From Bacteroidota bacterium (GTDB lineage: Bacteria > Bacteroidota > Bacteroidia > NS11-12g > UBA955): a stretch of DNA of 58,960 nt. The notes below the pieces were generated by a model that searched no databases, was not told the DNA's origin, and saw nothing but the letters and a program-made list of their open reading frames with translations. The stretch lies in contig JAIXYV010000006.1 of assembly GCA_027490055.1 (NCBI GenBank), forward strand, positions 1 through 58,960. The letters run 5' to 3'. Every line of letters begins with the position of its first letter. The first letter of the stretch is position 1. Both the position numbers and the translations under genes were made by a program. Of this stretch, positions 8,458 to 17,459 are shown in pieces.

Positions 8458-10500
8458 GTGTCAGCCTTTCAACTTAATGCCCCCTTTGTTCCTACCGGAG
8501 ATCAGCCTGAAGCGATTAAGCAGCTTGTTGCTGGCTTAAAGCAGGAAGTTCGTTCACAGACATTGCTTGGAGTAACTGGAAGTGGAAAAACCTTTACCAT
8601 TGCCAATGTTATCGAGCAGGTTCAAAGACCGGTTCTTGTATTAAGTCATAATAAAACCCTGGTAGCTCAATTGTATGGAGAATTCAAGCAGTTCTTTCCG
8701 GAGAATGCTGTAGAGTATTTTGTTAGTTACTACGATTATTACCAGCCAGAGGCTTTTATACCAACTACCGGAACTTATATTGAAAAGGATTTAGCGATCA
8801 ATGAAGAGATAGAGAAGATGCGTCTTAAAACCATCTCTACACTTCTGAGCGGCAGAAGGGATGTCATAATTGTGGCATCGGTGAGTTGCATTTATGGTGC
8901 AGGAAATCCGAAAGACTATGAAGACAGTATCATCCGACTCAGCAAAGGCGATACCCTGGCCCGAAATGCTTTATTGCATCGATTGGTGGATAGTTTATAT
9001 AGCAGAACCACTGATGATTTTAAAAGAGGAAATTTCAGGGTTAAGGGCGATGTAGTAGACATCTATTTAGCCTATAATGATTTCGCCTACAGAGTGTCTT
9101 TCTTTGGAAACGAGATTGAGGAGATTCAAGCCTTTGAGCCATCTTCGGGAGAGATATTAAATGACCTGACGGATGTTGCGATTTATCCAGCCAATATTTA
9201 TGTTTCGCCTAAGGAACGATTGAATCAGGCCATCAGAGATATTCAGGATGATCTGGTTTTACAAATAGAATTTTTTAAAGAGCAAGGCAAGCATCTTGAG
9301 GCAAAGCGACTTGAGGAAAGAGTGAATTTTGATTTAGAGATGATGCGCGAGCTCGGGTATTGCAGTGGCATAGAAAACTACAGCAGATATATGGACAGGC
9401 GTAATGCCGGAGAACGTCCTTTCTGTTTACTGGATTATTTTCCGGATGATTTTCTCCTGGTAGTTGACGAGAGCCATGTGAGTATGCCACAGATAAAAGC
9501 CATGTATGGCGGCGACAGAGCGAGAAAAATCAATCTGGTAGATTACGGCTTCAGGTTGCCTGCAGCGATGGATAACCGACCATTGAAATGGGAAGAGTTT
9601 CACAGTATTGTTAACCAGGTTATCTATGTCAGTGCAACACCTTCACCATTTGAGATTACAGAGTCTGAGGGTGTGGTGGTTGAGCAGTTAATTCGCCCGA
9701 CAGGCTTATTAGATCCGGTGATTGAAGTTCGTCCGTGTACCAATCAGGTAGATGATTTACTGGATGAGGTAGATGAGCGCGTGAAAGCTGGCGACAGAGT
9801 TCTGGTAACGACATTAACGAAGCGAATGAGTGAAGAGCTGGCGAAGTACATGACCCGTTTGGGAATCAAATGTCAGTACATTCACAGTGAGGTTAAGACC
9901 CTTGACAGGGTGGAGATATTAAGAGATTTAAGACTGGGTAAGATTGATGTATTAATAGGGATCAACTTGCTCAGAGAAGGATTGGATTTACCAGAGGTAA
10001 GTTTTGTGGCGATTCTGGATGCGGATAAGGAAGGCTTTTTAAGAAGCGTCACCAGTTTGGTGCAAACCATTGGTAGGGCAGCCAGAAACTCCAATGGTAA
10101 GGTGATTATGTATGCTGACAGAATAACGGATAGTATGCGCAAAACCATCGATGAGACAGAGCGCAGAAGAGAAAAGCAAATAGCCTATAATACCTTGCAC
10201 AATATCACACCGACAACGGTTCTGAAATCTAAAGAACAGATTATGAATCAAACCAGCGTTGCCGATGCTAAGAGAGGCGATATTGATGCAGTATACAATA
10301 ATGAAGGTGCTGAATTATCGGCAGCAGCAGATCCGGTGTTTGATTACATGACGATTCCAGAACTGGAAAAAGCTATCAAAGAAACCGAGAAAAGTATGAT
10401 GAAGGCTGCCAAAGAAATGGAATTTATTGAGGCCGCCCGATACAGAGATCAGATCGAAGATTTGAAGAAGAGAATTAAGCGACTTAATACTAAAGTATAG
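8458..10500 (+). CDS. uvrB: UvrABC excision repair helicase subunit B
   Basis: UvrB verifies DNA damage and is loaded by UvrA in nucleotide excision repair. The 680-residue protein has the Walker A GVTGSGKT (38-45) and the Tyr-rich damage-binding hairpin YYDYYQPEAF (91-100). Helicase motifs include DESHV and the motif VI region QTIGRAARN. A C-terminal UVR coiled-coil (about 637-675) contacts UvrA and UvrC. The start is GTG at 8458, directly before the conserved FQLNAPFVPTGDQP segment. Confidence 0.97.
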   Translation: MSAFQLNAPFVPTGDQPEAIKQLVAGLKQEVRSQTLLGVTGSGKTFTIANVIEQVQRPVLVLSHNKTLVAQLYGEFKQFFPENAVEYFVSYYDYYQPEAFIPTTGTYIEKDLAINEEIEKMRLKTISTLLSGRRDVIIVASVSCIYGAGNPKDYEDSIIRLSKGDTLARNALLHRLVDSLYSRTTDDFKRGNFRVKGDVVDIYLAYNDFAYRVSFFGNEIEEIQAFEPSSGEILNDLTDVAIYPANIYVSPKERLNQAIRDIQDDLVLQIEFFKEQGKHLEAKRLEERVNFDLEMMRELGYCSGIENYSRYMDRRNAGERPFCLLDYFPDDFLLVVDESHVSMPQIKAMYGGDRARKINLVDYGFRLPAAMDNRPLKWEEFHSIVNQVIYVSATPSPFEITESEGVVVEQLIRPTGLLDPVIEVRPCTNQVDDLLDEVDERVKAGDRVLVTTLTKRMSEELAKYMTRLGIKCQYIHSEVKTLDRVEILRDLRLGKIDVLIGINLLREGLDLPEVSFVAILDADKEGFLRSVTSLVQTIGRAARNSNGKVIMYADRITDSMRKTIDETERRREKQIAYNTLHNITPTTVLKSKEQIMNQTSVADAKRGDIDAVYNNEGAELSAAADPVFDYMTIPELEKAIKETEKSMMKAAKEMEFIEAARYRDQIEDLKKRIKRLNTKV

Positions 10501-10630
10501 TCGTATCAGGCTGCTTTGAGTTTTTAGTCGTGCTTGTTTTTCAAAGGTTTTTCGTATACTTGCCGGAGTCAAATCTATCTAAACTTGAGTTTTAATCCGT
10601 TTGGCACGATTTGTGCAAAATCATAATCAA

Positions 10631-11002
10631 ATGATAAAAAGTATTTTAATAGCATTAGTTGCATTTGTTAGTATCAGCGCTAAAGCAAGCGAAAGCGAAA
10701 GGATTGCCAATGCCATCCAGGCCGCTAATACTTCAGAGTTGTCTCAGATGTTTAATACCAGCATCGAGCTGGTGACGCCGGCCTCTTCAGGTGTTAATAC
10801 CAAAGAGCAGGCTAAAATTGTATTAGACAATTTCTTCAAGAACCATCAGCCCATTAAGGCTACTGTTACTCACGAAACCAGCGGTACTACCAATAGTATG
10901 ATAGTAATAAGTCTTCAAACTAAAAATGGTACATACCGTATTTCTATTTCCGGCACCTATAAAGCCGGCACCTTTTATATCAACGAATTCAAAATCTCCT
11001 GA
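10631..11002 (+). CDS. Secreted DUF4783-family protein
   Basis: A 123-residue protein with a signal peptide (MIKSILIALVAFVSISAKA) and a small NTF2-like-looking domain with segments TKEQAKIVLDNFF and THETSGTTNSMIVISL. It matches what I recall as DUF4783, a Bacteroidota periplasmic family of unknown function. I chose the ATG at 10631 because it starts the signal peptide; the frame extends to 10601 without conservation. A strong terminator follows. Confidence 0.65.
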   Translation: MIKSILIALVAFVSISAKASESERIANAIQAANTSELSQMFNTSIELVTPASSGVNTKEQAKIVLDNFFKNHQPIKATVTHETSGTTNSMIVISLQTKNGTYRISISGTYKAGTFYINEFKIS

Positions 11003-11027
11003 TTTTAGAATATAATTTAGTGTAAAT

Positions 11028-11061
11028 AAAAAGTACTGCGTTAATTTGCAGTACTTTTTTT
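11028..11061 (+). terminator. Intrinsic terminator abutting the nadC start
   Basis: A perfect inverted repeat, AAAAAGTACTGC and GCAGTACTTTTT, with an 8-base loop is followed by further T residues. The T-run ends one base before the nadC ATG at 11062. The loop and right arm contain TTAATTTG, one mismatch from TAnnTTTG. Confidence 0.75.
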
Positions 11062-11931
11062 ATGTCTAACATTTTAGCAGATATCAGCAAAGATCCAAGG
11101 GTATTGGATATCATCCATGCCGCGCTTAAGGAGGATATTGGAACTGGCGATCATTCATCGCTCTCGTGCATCAGTGATTCTAAAATTTCGGCAGCGCGTC
11201 TGATTTTTAAAGATACTGGTATAGCTGCGGGATTAAATATCGCTTATGTCATTCTGAAATTAAATGATCCGGATGTAGAGATAGAGGTTTTTAAACAGGA
11301 TGGCGATGCGGTTGCCTATGGCGATATTGGCTTTACTGCAAAAGGTAAGGCGCATGGTTTATTGAAAAGTGAACGTCTGTTGTTGAATATCATGCAGCGT
11401 TTAAGTGGTATTGCTACAGTAACCAGAAAGGCTCAGGACAAGATTAGCGCTTATCCGACCAAGGTGCTGGACACGCGTAAAACTACCCCAAATCTGAGAG
11501 TATTGGAGAAATGGGCAGTAACAGCAGGAGGAGGCGCCAATCACAGATTCGGGTTATATGATATGATTATGTTAAAAGACAATCATATCGATGTGTCTGG
11601 CGGAATCAGCAATGCAATTCAGAGGGCACAGCAGTATCTGAAAGACCATCAGCTAAGTCTTGGTATTGAGGTAGAAACCAGAAATCTGGATGAAGTTCAG
11701 CAAGCCCTGGATGCTATGCCTGTTCAGAGAATAATGCTGGATAATTTCAGTCCCGAGCTCACCGCCGAGGCCGTAAAGCTTATCAATAAACGATGTGAAA
11801 CTGAAGCCTCAGGCGGAATAACCTTGGACAATATTGAGCAATATGCTGCAGCGGGCGTCGACTTTATTTCATTAGGAATGTTGACGCATTCTGTTAAGTC
11901 GCTGGATATCAGCTTTAAAATTATTATATAA
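11062..11931 (+). CDS. nadC: Nicotinate-nucleotide pyrophosphorylase (quinolinate phosphoribosyltransferase)
   Basis: NadC converts quinolinate and PRPP to nicotinate mononucleotide in de novo NAD synthesis. The 289-residue protein shows LKEDIGTGDHSS near the N-terminus, the RLLLNIMQRLSGIAT helix, the active-site TRKTTPNLR and the GGGANHRFGLYDMIMLKDNHI segment, and the EVETRNLDE metal/PRPP region. The length is normal. The ATG lies directly after a terminator T-run, so its promoter must overlap that terminator or the gene depends on read-through. Confidence 0.95.
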   Translation: MSNILADISKDPRVLDIIHAALKEDIGTGDHSSLSCISDSKISAARLIFKDTGIAAGLNIAYVILKLNDPDVEIEVFKQDGDAVAYGDIGFTAKGKAHGLLKSERLLLNIMQRLSGIATVTRKAQDKISAYPTKVLDTRKTTPNLRVLEKWAVTAGGGANHRFGLYDMIMLKDNHIDVSGGISNAIQRAQQYLKDHQLSLGIEVETRNLDEVQQALDAMPVQRIMLDNFSPELTAEAVKLINKRCETEASGGITLDNIEQYAAAGVDFISLGMLTHSVKSLDISFKIII

Positions 11932-11951
11932 ATTCTCAGAATTTTTTTCGT

Positions 11952-11959
11952 TATTTTTG
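11952..11959 (+). promoter_or_regulatory. -7 element TATTTTTG for the T9SS cargo gene
   Basis: Perfect TAnnTTTG with only four bases before the ATG at 11964, which suggests a leaderless or nearly leaderless transcript. Confidence 0.6.
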
Positions 11960-11963
11960 CATT

Positions 11964-12647
11964 ATGTTAAAAAGATTATTACTTATCTGTACACTTGCCT
12001 TTGCATTGAATTCTCAGGCACAGTTCGAAATCGAACACGACACCTTGTATGCCTTAGGTTATGCAGGAAAAACTGCCAGCTCTTTTGTGGATTTAGAAGC
12101 TCATTCTAAAATTAAGCACACTGCTATGCAGAAAGAAACTATTAAGTGGGTTAGAACCACAAACGCTTTGCAAAGTTCGGAATGGACTTCAGCGGTATGT
12201 GATATTTTGAGCTGCAGAGGTGTTGAAGTAGATACAGGATCATTTCAGCTTTCAGGTATGGATTCAGGCTCATTGTCTTTCCATTTCTATCCTAAAAATG
12301 TAAGAGGTACTGGTACTATGGTAGTGAGATTCTTCAGAGAGAACAACCCAATGGATTATCATGATGTGGTTATTTTATGTCAGGCATGGACAGCAACTTC
12401 TGTCAGCACTATGTCAAATGAATTAACTTCAGTTTACCCTAATCCTTGTGCTGCAATGATATCAGTGAACAATTCAGTAATTGCTAACGGTACTTATTCT
12501 ATATTGAATAGTTTTGGTCAAATGATCAGCACTAACGAATATGTGAATGGCATGACCATCTCAACGGCTGATTTAAGTTCAGGTGTTTACACCATTATCA
12601 TTAAAGACGGCGTCAATACATCAGCAAAACAATTCGTAAAAGAATAG
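11964..12647 (+). CDS. Secreted protein with T9SS type A C-terminal sorting domain
   Basis: A 227-residue protein with a signal peptide (about residues 1-20, ending SQA). A beta-rich middle part has two cysteines (CDILSC). The C-terminal 70-75 residues form a T9SS sorting domain: SVYPNPC, ISVNNS, YSILNSFGQ, ISTADLSSGVYTIII and a final Lys-rich strand. Such proteins cross the outer membrane through the type IX system and are anchored or released. The middle domain is not one I recognise. The gene stands alone between two terminators. Confidence 0.8.
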   Translation: MLKRLLLICTLAFALNSQAQFEIEHDTLYALGYAGKTASSFVDLEAHSKIKHTAMQKETIKWVRTTNALQSSEWTSAVCDILSCRGVEVDTGSFQLSGMDSGSLSFHFYPKNVRGTGTMVVRFFRENNPMDYHDVVILCQAWTATSVSTMSNELTSVYPNPCAAMISVNNSVIANGTYSILNSFGQMISTNEYVNGMTISTADLSSGVYTIIIKDGVNTSAKQFVKE

Positions 12648-12665
12648 TTAAAAACGATAATCAAT

Positions 12666-12700
12666 AAAAAAGCCGCTTAGTTTTTAAGCGGCTTTTTTTT
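12666..12700. terminator. Bidirectional terminator between the T9SS cargo gene and obgE
   Basis: The stem AAAGCCGCTTA/TAAGCGGCTTT has a short loop and is flanked by an A-run and a run of eight T, so it can serve both convergent transcripts. The obgE stop codon overlaps the T-run. Confidence 0.85.
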
Positions 12701-13706
12701 AGTCCCATTCCTCTTCGGTATGTTTAATTTTATCCCAGAGTTTGTCTTTTAGTTTCTGGATGTTTAGACCAGTGACTGCAGAGATAAACAGAGGGTTCAT
12801 TGATTTAAGGTCTTTTTTCATGAGCGACATTAATTCATCGTCCATCATATCACATTTAGTGATGGCTACCACTCTTTCTTTTTCAAGAAGTTCGGGGTTG
12901 AACTGTTTTAATTCATTCTGAAGGATTTTGTATTCCTTTTTAATATCCGGACTATCGGCTGGGATCATGAACAGGAGCACAGCGTTTCTTTCAATGTGTT
13001 TGAGGAAACGGTGACCTAAGCCTTTGCCTAAGTGAGCATCCTCGATAATTCCGGGGATATCAGCCATTACAAACGAGCGATAATCGCGGTATTGCACCAT
13101 ACCCAGGTTTGGTACCAGGGTGGTAAAAGGGTAATTAGCGATTTCAGGTTTAGCGGCAGAAACTACAGACAGTAAAGTAGATTTTCCAGCGTTGGGAAAG
13201 CCTACCAGTCCCACATCCGCCAATACTTTTAGTTCGAGTACAATCCATTTTTCAATACCAGGCTCGCCAGGTTGAAAGTGGGTTGGCGCTTGTTTGGTAG
13301 AGGTTTTAAAGTGCGAGTTGCCTAATCCGCCTCTGCCACCTTTTAAGAGTACTTTTTCCTCGCCATCTTTGGTGATTTCGAGCAATACTTCACCTGTTTC
13401 GGCATCTCTGGCGATGGTGCCTAAGGGTACTTCGATAAAGTCGTTTTTGCCAGACGCACCAGTGCAAAGCGCAGAGCCTCCACCTTCGCCATCTTCGGCA
13501 TGAATGTGTTTGCGGTATTTTAAGTGCAGGAGCGTCCAAAGTTGAGCATTACCTCTTAGACGAATATCGCCACCCTTACCCCCGTCGCCACCATCTGGTC
13601 CGCCATTCGGCAAACCCTTGGCACGGTGAAAGTGGGCACTGCCCCGGCCACCTTTGCCGCTTCGGAAGAAGATTTTGACGTAATCTATAAAATTGGAATC
13701 CTGCAT
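12699..13706 (-). CDS. obgE: Obg-family GTPase
   Basis: Obg is an essential GTPase involved in large-ribosomal-subunit maturation and stress control. The 335-residue protein has the Gly-rich Obg fold (1-160) with GGPDGGDGGKGGD, then a G domain with G1 GFPNAGKST (169-177), G3 DIPG (216-219) and G4 TKCD. It lacks the C-terminal OCT domain found in some Obg proteins. It follows adk by 30 bases on the same strand, a likely operon. Confidence 0.96.
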   Translation of the reverse strand: MQDSNFIDYVKIFFRSGKGGRGSAHFHRAKGLPNGGPDGGDGGKGGDIRLRGNAQLWTLLHLKYRKHIHAEDGEGGGSALCTGASGKNDFIEVPLGTIARDAETGEVLLEITKDGEEKVLLKGGRGGLGNSHFKTSTKQAPTHFQPGEPGIEKWIVLELKVLADVGLVGFPNAGKSTLLSVVSAAKPEIANYPFTTLVPNLGMVQYRDYRSFVMADIPGIIEDAHLGKGLGHRFLKHIERNAVLLFMIPADSPDIKKEYKILQNELKQFNPELLEKERVVAITKCDMMDDELMSLMKKDLKSMNPLFISAVTGLNIQKLKDKLWDKIKHTEEEWD

Positions 13707-13736
13707 GTTTGTTTTTTTGTGTTAAACTTGAAGGGT

Positions 13737-14315
13737 TTAACGGCCTTTTTCTACGATTACAGAAGAAAGTCTGTCGAAGATTTCTTCTATGCTGCCCACA
13801 CCATGAATGCTGTGGAATTTGCCTTGTTGATTGTAATAATCAGCCGCAACCGCAGTTTGTTCGTTGTAGACATTAATTCTGTTTCTGATGATTGACTCAT
13901 CGGTATCATCCGCTCTGCCACTGTCTTTACCTCTAAGCAGAAGACGTTGAATCAATTCTTCTTCGTCAACCTGTAGGGCAAGCATCAAAGAAATTGAAGT
14001 GCCTTTAGATTCAAGGTATTTATCCAGCGCTACAGCCTGATTGGTGGTTCTTGGGAAACCATCAAAAATAAAACCTTTAGCATCCGGGTATTTTGCCACT
14101 TCAGCTTCCAGCATATTGATGGTTACCTCATCTGGTACCAGATTGCCTTTGTCCATGTATGATTGGGCTAACTGACCAAGTTCGGTATTGTTCTTAATGT
14201 TGAAACGGAAGATATCACCGGTAGATAAGTGCACAAGGTTGAAAGCATCAACCAGTTTCTGTGACTGAGTGCCTTTACCTGCACCCGGAGGTCCGAATAA
14301 AACGATATTTAACAT
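13737..14315 (-). CDS. adk: Adenylate kinase
   Basis: Adk interconverts ATP + AMP and 2 ADP. The 192-residue protein has the P-loop GPPGAGKG (8-15), the AMP-binding STGDIFR, and GFIFDGFPRT. It has a short LID (LLLRGKDSGRADD) without zinc cysteines, the short-type enzyme common in this phylum. I chose the ATG at 14315 because the frame's earlier ATG at 14351 lies inside the promoter element. Confidence 0.95.
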   Translation of the reverse strand: MLNIVLFGPPGAGKGTQSQKLVDAFNLVHLSTGDIFRFNIKNNTELGQLAQSYMDKGNLVPDEVTINMLEAEVAKYPDAKGFIFDGFPRTTNQAVALDKYLESKGTSISLMLALQVDEEELIQRLLLRGKDSGRADDTDESIIRNRINVYNEQTAVAADYYNQQGKFHSIHGVGSIEEIFDRLSSVIVEKGR

Positions 14316-14348
14316 TTTTTGTGGAATGGTTGTTAATTCTGTATCCTG

Positions 14349-14356
14349 CAAAAATA
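14349..14356 (-). promoter_or_regulatory. -7 element TATTTTTG for adk-obgE
   Basis: Perfect TAnnTTTG, 33 bases before the adk ATG at 14315. It overlaps the alternative upstream ATG and so argues against that start. Confidence 0.6.
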
Positions 14357-14398
14357 CGCTCTATTATTGAGAAATATAAATTTAAACACGAATTGTCT

Positions 14399-14406
14399 TA
14401 ATTTTG
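14399..14406 (+). promoter_or_regulatory. -7 element TAATTTTG for wecB
   Basis: Perfect TAnnTTTG, 23 bases before the wecB TTG start, in the divergent region with adk. Confidence 0.6.
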
Positions 14407-14429
14407 CCCGAATAAATCTCATATAAGCC

Positions 14430-15521
14430 TTGAAAAAGATTCTCATCGTCGTTGGCACCCGTCCCAACTTTATAAAAGTTACCAGATTCAGACAGGTAGC
14501 TCAGAATTTCCCTGATCTGGAAGTGAAATTTGTGCATACTGGTCAGCATTTCGATCAGAAGATGAGTCAGATTTTCTTCGATCAGTTTGATCTCCGACCA
14601 GATTTCATGCTGAATATCGGTCAGGGTACTCCCAATAGTCAGATGGCTAATGTTATGCTTGGACTTGAAAAAGTTTGTCTTGAGTATGCACCAGATTTAC
14701 TTGTGGTGGTTGGTGATGTTAACAGCACGTTTGCGGCGGCTTTAACCGGTAATAAAATGGGTATTAAAGTGGCGCATTTAGAAAGTGGCTTGAGAAGTTT
14801 CGACAGAGATATGCCAGAAGAAATCAATCGTTTGCTGACGGATGAAATTGCCAATTATTATTTCGTTACAGAACAAAGTGGGATGAATCATCTAAAAGCA
14901 GAAGGAAAACCAGATAATGCCGTGTTTTTTGTCGGAAATACTATGATTGATAGTTTAGTGGCCTTCGAAGAACAAGTACAGCAAAGTGAGATCATGAACG
15001 AGATGCAACTTGAAAAAGGAAAGTTCGTTTTGATGACCATGCACCGCCCAAGTAACGTGGATAGTGAAGAGGGATTGGTGATATTGATACAAATGATAAA
15101 AAGTATTACTAAAAACTATAAGCTTGTTTTCCCAATACATCCGCGTACGGTTGCTAAATTAAAGCAGTTCGGGTTGTGGGAAGAAATCGAACATTTAGAG
15201 GGCTTGATTTTTAGTGAACCAATGGATTATTTTGCGTTCCAGAAACTTACAGCAGCCTGTAGTTTTGTAGTAACGGATAGTGGCGGCATACAGGAAGAAA
15301 CAACCTTCAGAAGTGTGCCATGTCTGACCTTGAGAAATAATACGGAGCGACCAAGTACGATAGACATAGGCAGTAATGTTCTAGTGCCTTATACTTTAAA
15401 GGATCTGGAAGAACAAATTGAAAAAATTCAGAATGGAAGCTTCAAAAAAGGGGCAGTGCCTCCTTTATGGGATGGCAAAAGTACCGAGCGTATCATGGAA
15501 GTGATACAGTCGATTCTTTAA
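14430..15521 (+). CDS. wecB: UDP-N-acetylglucosamine 2-epimerase (non-hydrolysing)
   Basis: The enzyme interconverts UDP-GlcNAc and UDP-ManNAc for surface polysaccharide synthesis. The 363-residue protein has VVGTRPNFIK at the N-terminus, HTGQHFD, VVGDVNSTFAAAL, HLESGLRSFDRDMPEE and SGGIQEE, all family signatures. The start is TTG at 14430, directly before the conserved KKILIVVGTRP. It stands alone; its last 29 bases overlap the end of the convergent membrane glycosyltransferase gene. Confidence 0.94.
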   Translation: MKKILIVVGTRPNFIKVTRFRQVAQNFPDLEVKFVHTGQHFDQKMSQIFFDQFDLRPDFMLNIGQGTPNSQMANVMLGLEKVCLEYAPDLLVVVGDVNSTFAAALTGNKMGIKVAHLESGLRSFDRDMPEEINRLLTDEIANYYFVTEQSGMNHLKAEGKPDNAVFFVGNTMIDSLVAFEEQVQQSEIMNEMQLEKGKFVLMTMHRPSNVDSEEGLVILIQMIKSITKNYKLVFPIHPRTVAKLKQFGLWEEIEHLEGLIFSEPMDYFAFQKLTAACSFVVTDSGGIQEETTFRSVPCLTLRNNTERPSTIDIGSNVLVPYTLKDLEEQIEKIQNGSFKKGAVPPLWDGKSTERIMEVIQSIL

Positions 15522-16884
15522 ATTTATTTTTTAAAACGGTACTTAAAACCAGTATGAGGAGGCACAGTTGTATCTGTGCAAATCCAATGCTGTACCAGTT
15601 GGCAGGCAGATAAATACCCAGACTTTCCAGATTGAAATATTTGGCGGTGTTATGCGCGGATACAAACATTATATAGTAGCTGCTCAGCAACAAATACAGC
15701 CAGCTAATGAATTGCTTTCTGTACAATGCAATTGTTAAGACTGGAATCAGGAAGTACTGTTCACTGATGGCCAGAGAACTGGCAACCAGATAGGCCAGAT
15801 ATAATTCGAAGGTATGTCCCGTTTTATATTTATTGATGAGAAAGCCAAGTCCCAGGAAACTGGCGATCCACAAAGGTTTGTAGCCATTTATCAGAGGGAT
15901 TAACTGTAGAGACTCGAATTCACTAAAGGCATGCGGTATGGCAATTTCAAATAGTTTATAAAACAATGTCTGTCCGTGGTTGAGTTGATAAGAGAGTACA
16001 TTCTTCTGTATGGCAACAAAATCTGCCAGGAAAGGAAGAAATGACAAGCCAAAAATCAGACCTGGAACTACGATAGTCAATAGGCGGTTTTTAAGACGGA
16101 TTCGCGTGTCAAAAAGCATCAGCAGTGGCAGGAACACCAGGAGGTGTTTGATGCTAAATGACAGACCCAGGAGTATGAGTCCGCCAAGCATTTGTTCTTT
16201 TTTGATTTTATGGTAAGCGTAGTAACCTGTTGCAATAGCGAGCATATCAAATTGAGAATGGTGGCCAATCAAAATGATACTAACCGGGTTAAACAAAAGA
16301 ATAAGACAAGTGATGTCAGAGAAGCCGTGTTTCTTTATGCCTTTCAGTAAGGCCAGTTCGGCAAGAAACAAAGTGATTACAATATACGAATGAAATAGGG
16401 TCTTATTGTAACCGCCACCTATAGAAGACAGGAATTTTAGCAAGCCAAGCCAATAGGCCCAAATTGGTCCGTAATTGTACCTGCTGGTTGAGGCATACAC
16501 ACTATCACCGCGAAGTATGATATCAGCCGTAATCTCAAATGACTCCAGGTCGTAGTTGCCACCCAGCTGAGCCATTAGCAGTCTTAATAGAAGCGCAAAA
16601 GGGATAATAAAAAACCAGTATGTTTTAGTGAGTTTAAAATTGCTGATGCGCAGACTTTTTAGAAAAGCAGCGTAGCAAAATCCAAGGGCTACTATCAGAT
16701 TGCAATAAAATCTGAACATGCCCAATATGCTATCCGAGCCATCGGCAGAAAGCGGATTAAGAGCAAACAGGCCATTCATGACAATGCCAAGGAAAAGCAG
16801 GAAAATCCAGGCATGGCGACTATTGAGAGTCGCGCGCAAAACATTGCTTAATGAGGCGCCTGATATTGAATTCTTGTCTGACAT
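15493..16884 (-). CDS. Polytopic membrane glycosyltransferase (GT-C fold, GT87-like)
   Basis: A roughly 463-residue protein with about ten hydrophobic segments. Segments such as GDSVYASTSRYNYGP, LLFNPVSIILIGHHSQFD and SFSIKHLLVFLPL are typical of GT-C enzymes that use lipid-linked sugars, like the DUF2029/GT87 and ALG6/ALG8-type families. Acceptor and donor cannot be predicted. I chose the ATG at 16884; another at 16893 is possible. It overlaps the 3' end of the upstream archaemetzincin gene by 37 bases and that of the convergent wecB by 29. Confidence 0.6.
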   Translation of the reverse strand: MSDKNSISGASLSNVLRATLNSRHAWIFLLFLGIVMNGLFALNPLSADGSDSILGMFRFYCNLIVALGFCYAAFLKSLRISNFKLTKTYWFFIIPFALLLRLLMAQLGGNYDLESFEITADIILRGDSVYASTSRYNYGPIWAYWLGLLKFLSSIGGGYNKTLFHSYIVITLFLAELALLKGIKKHGFSDITCLILLFNPVSIILIGHHSQFDMLAIATGYYAYHKIKKEQMLGGLILLGLSFSIKHLLVFLPLLMLFDTRIRLKNRLLTIVVPGLIFGLSFLPFLADFVAIQKNVLSYQLNHGQTLFYKLFEIAIPHAFSEFESLQLIPLINGYKPLWIASFLGLGFLINKYKTGHTFELYLAYLVASSLAISEQYFLIPVLTIALYRKQFISWLYLLLSSYYIMFVSAHNTAKYFNLESLGIYLPANWYSIGFAQIQLCLLILVLSTVLKNKFKESTVSLP

Positions 16885-17459
16885 TTGCCGCACAAATAAC
16901 GCGATTTTCCTTCAATACTTGAAAGTTTGCCATGAGCATCTTTCATAATACAGGTGGTGTCGCCGCAGTGGGGCAGACCGTAGTTATGACCGATTTCGTG
17001 AATCGCCACATTCTTTAGACGAGTTGCTATTTTGGTTTTGTCAGCATTTTTTTTCAGTCGGAAAGTCGATATGACATTTGATACACCGGGGCACTGACCA
17101 TAGCCGAAGACGCCCCAGTCTTTATAGTTGGAAACAGTGGCAGAGATATCGAAATCTGTCAGACCAAGGATAAAGTTGACAGAATCTGGTTTGATTTGCT
17201 CCAGGAAAATCAGCAATGAGTCGGCTCTGTACCGCTGACGTTTTTTATTAAAGGCAGAAGAGGGGATGTTTTGGTTAGGCAGCAGGATAACTTTGCAGCT
17301 ATAAAACTTCTCAATATTGTTTTTTAATTCTGTGACAGAAGCTATTGTGGGATTATTTAGCGGCGCGATGGCAATAATGTCAGATTTTTGGACTTGTCTG
17401 ACAGTGTCGGAATGGCAGGACAAAAAAAATATCCATGGTAGAAGCAGTTTTCGCATCAT
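16848..17459 (-). CDS. Lipoprotein archaemetzincin (M54 zinc protease family)
   Basis: The C-terminus matches the full archaemetzincin signature HExxHxxGx3Cx4CxMx17CxxC: HEIGHNYGLPHC, GDTTC, IM, then CGKC after 17 residues. The family binds a catalytic zinc (three His) and a structural zinc (four Cys); its natural substrates are poorly known. The N-terminus (MMRKLLLPWIFFLSC) is a lipoprotein signal peptide, so the protein should be membrane-anchored outside the cytoplasm. The start is at 17459 or 17456; a frame back to 17486 exists and matters for the hairpin described separately. It lies 54 bases after the TetR gene. Confidence 0.8.
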   Translation of the reverse strand: MMRKLLLPWIFFLSCHSDTVRQVQKSDIIAIAPLNNPTIASVTELKNNIEKFYSCKVILLPNQNIPSSAFNKKRQRYRADSLLIFLEQIKPDSVNFILGLTDFDISATVSNYKDWGVFGYGQCPGVSNVISTFRLKKNADKTKIATRLKNVAIHEIGHNYGLPHCGDTTCIMKDAHGKLSSIEGKSRYLCGKCQTRIQYQAPH

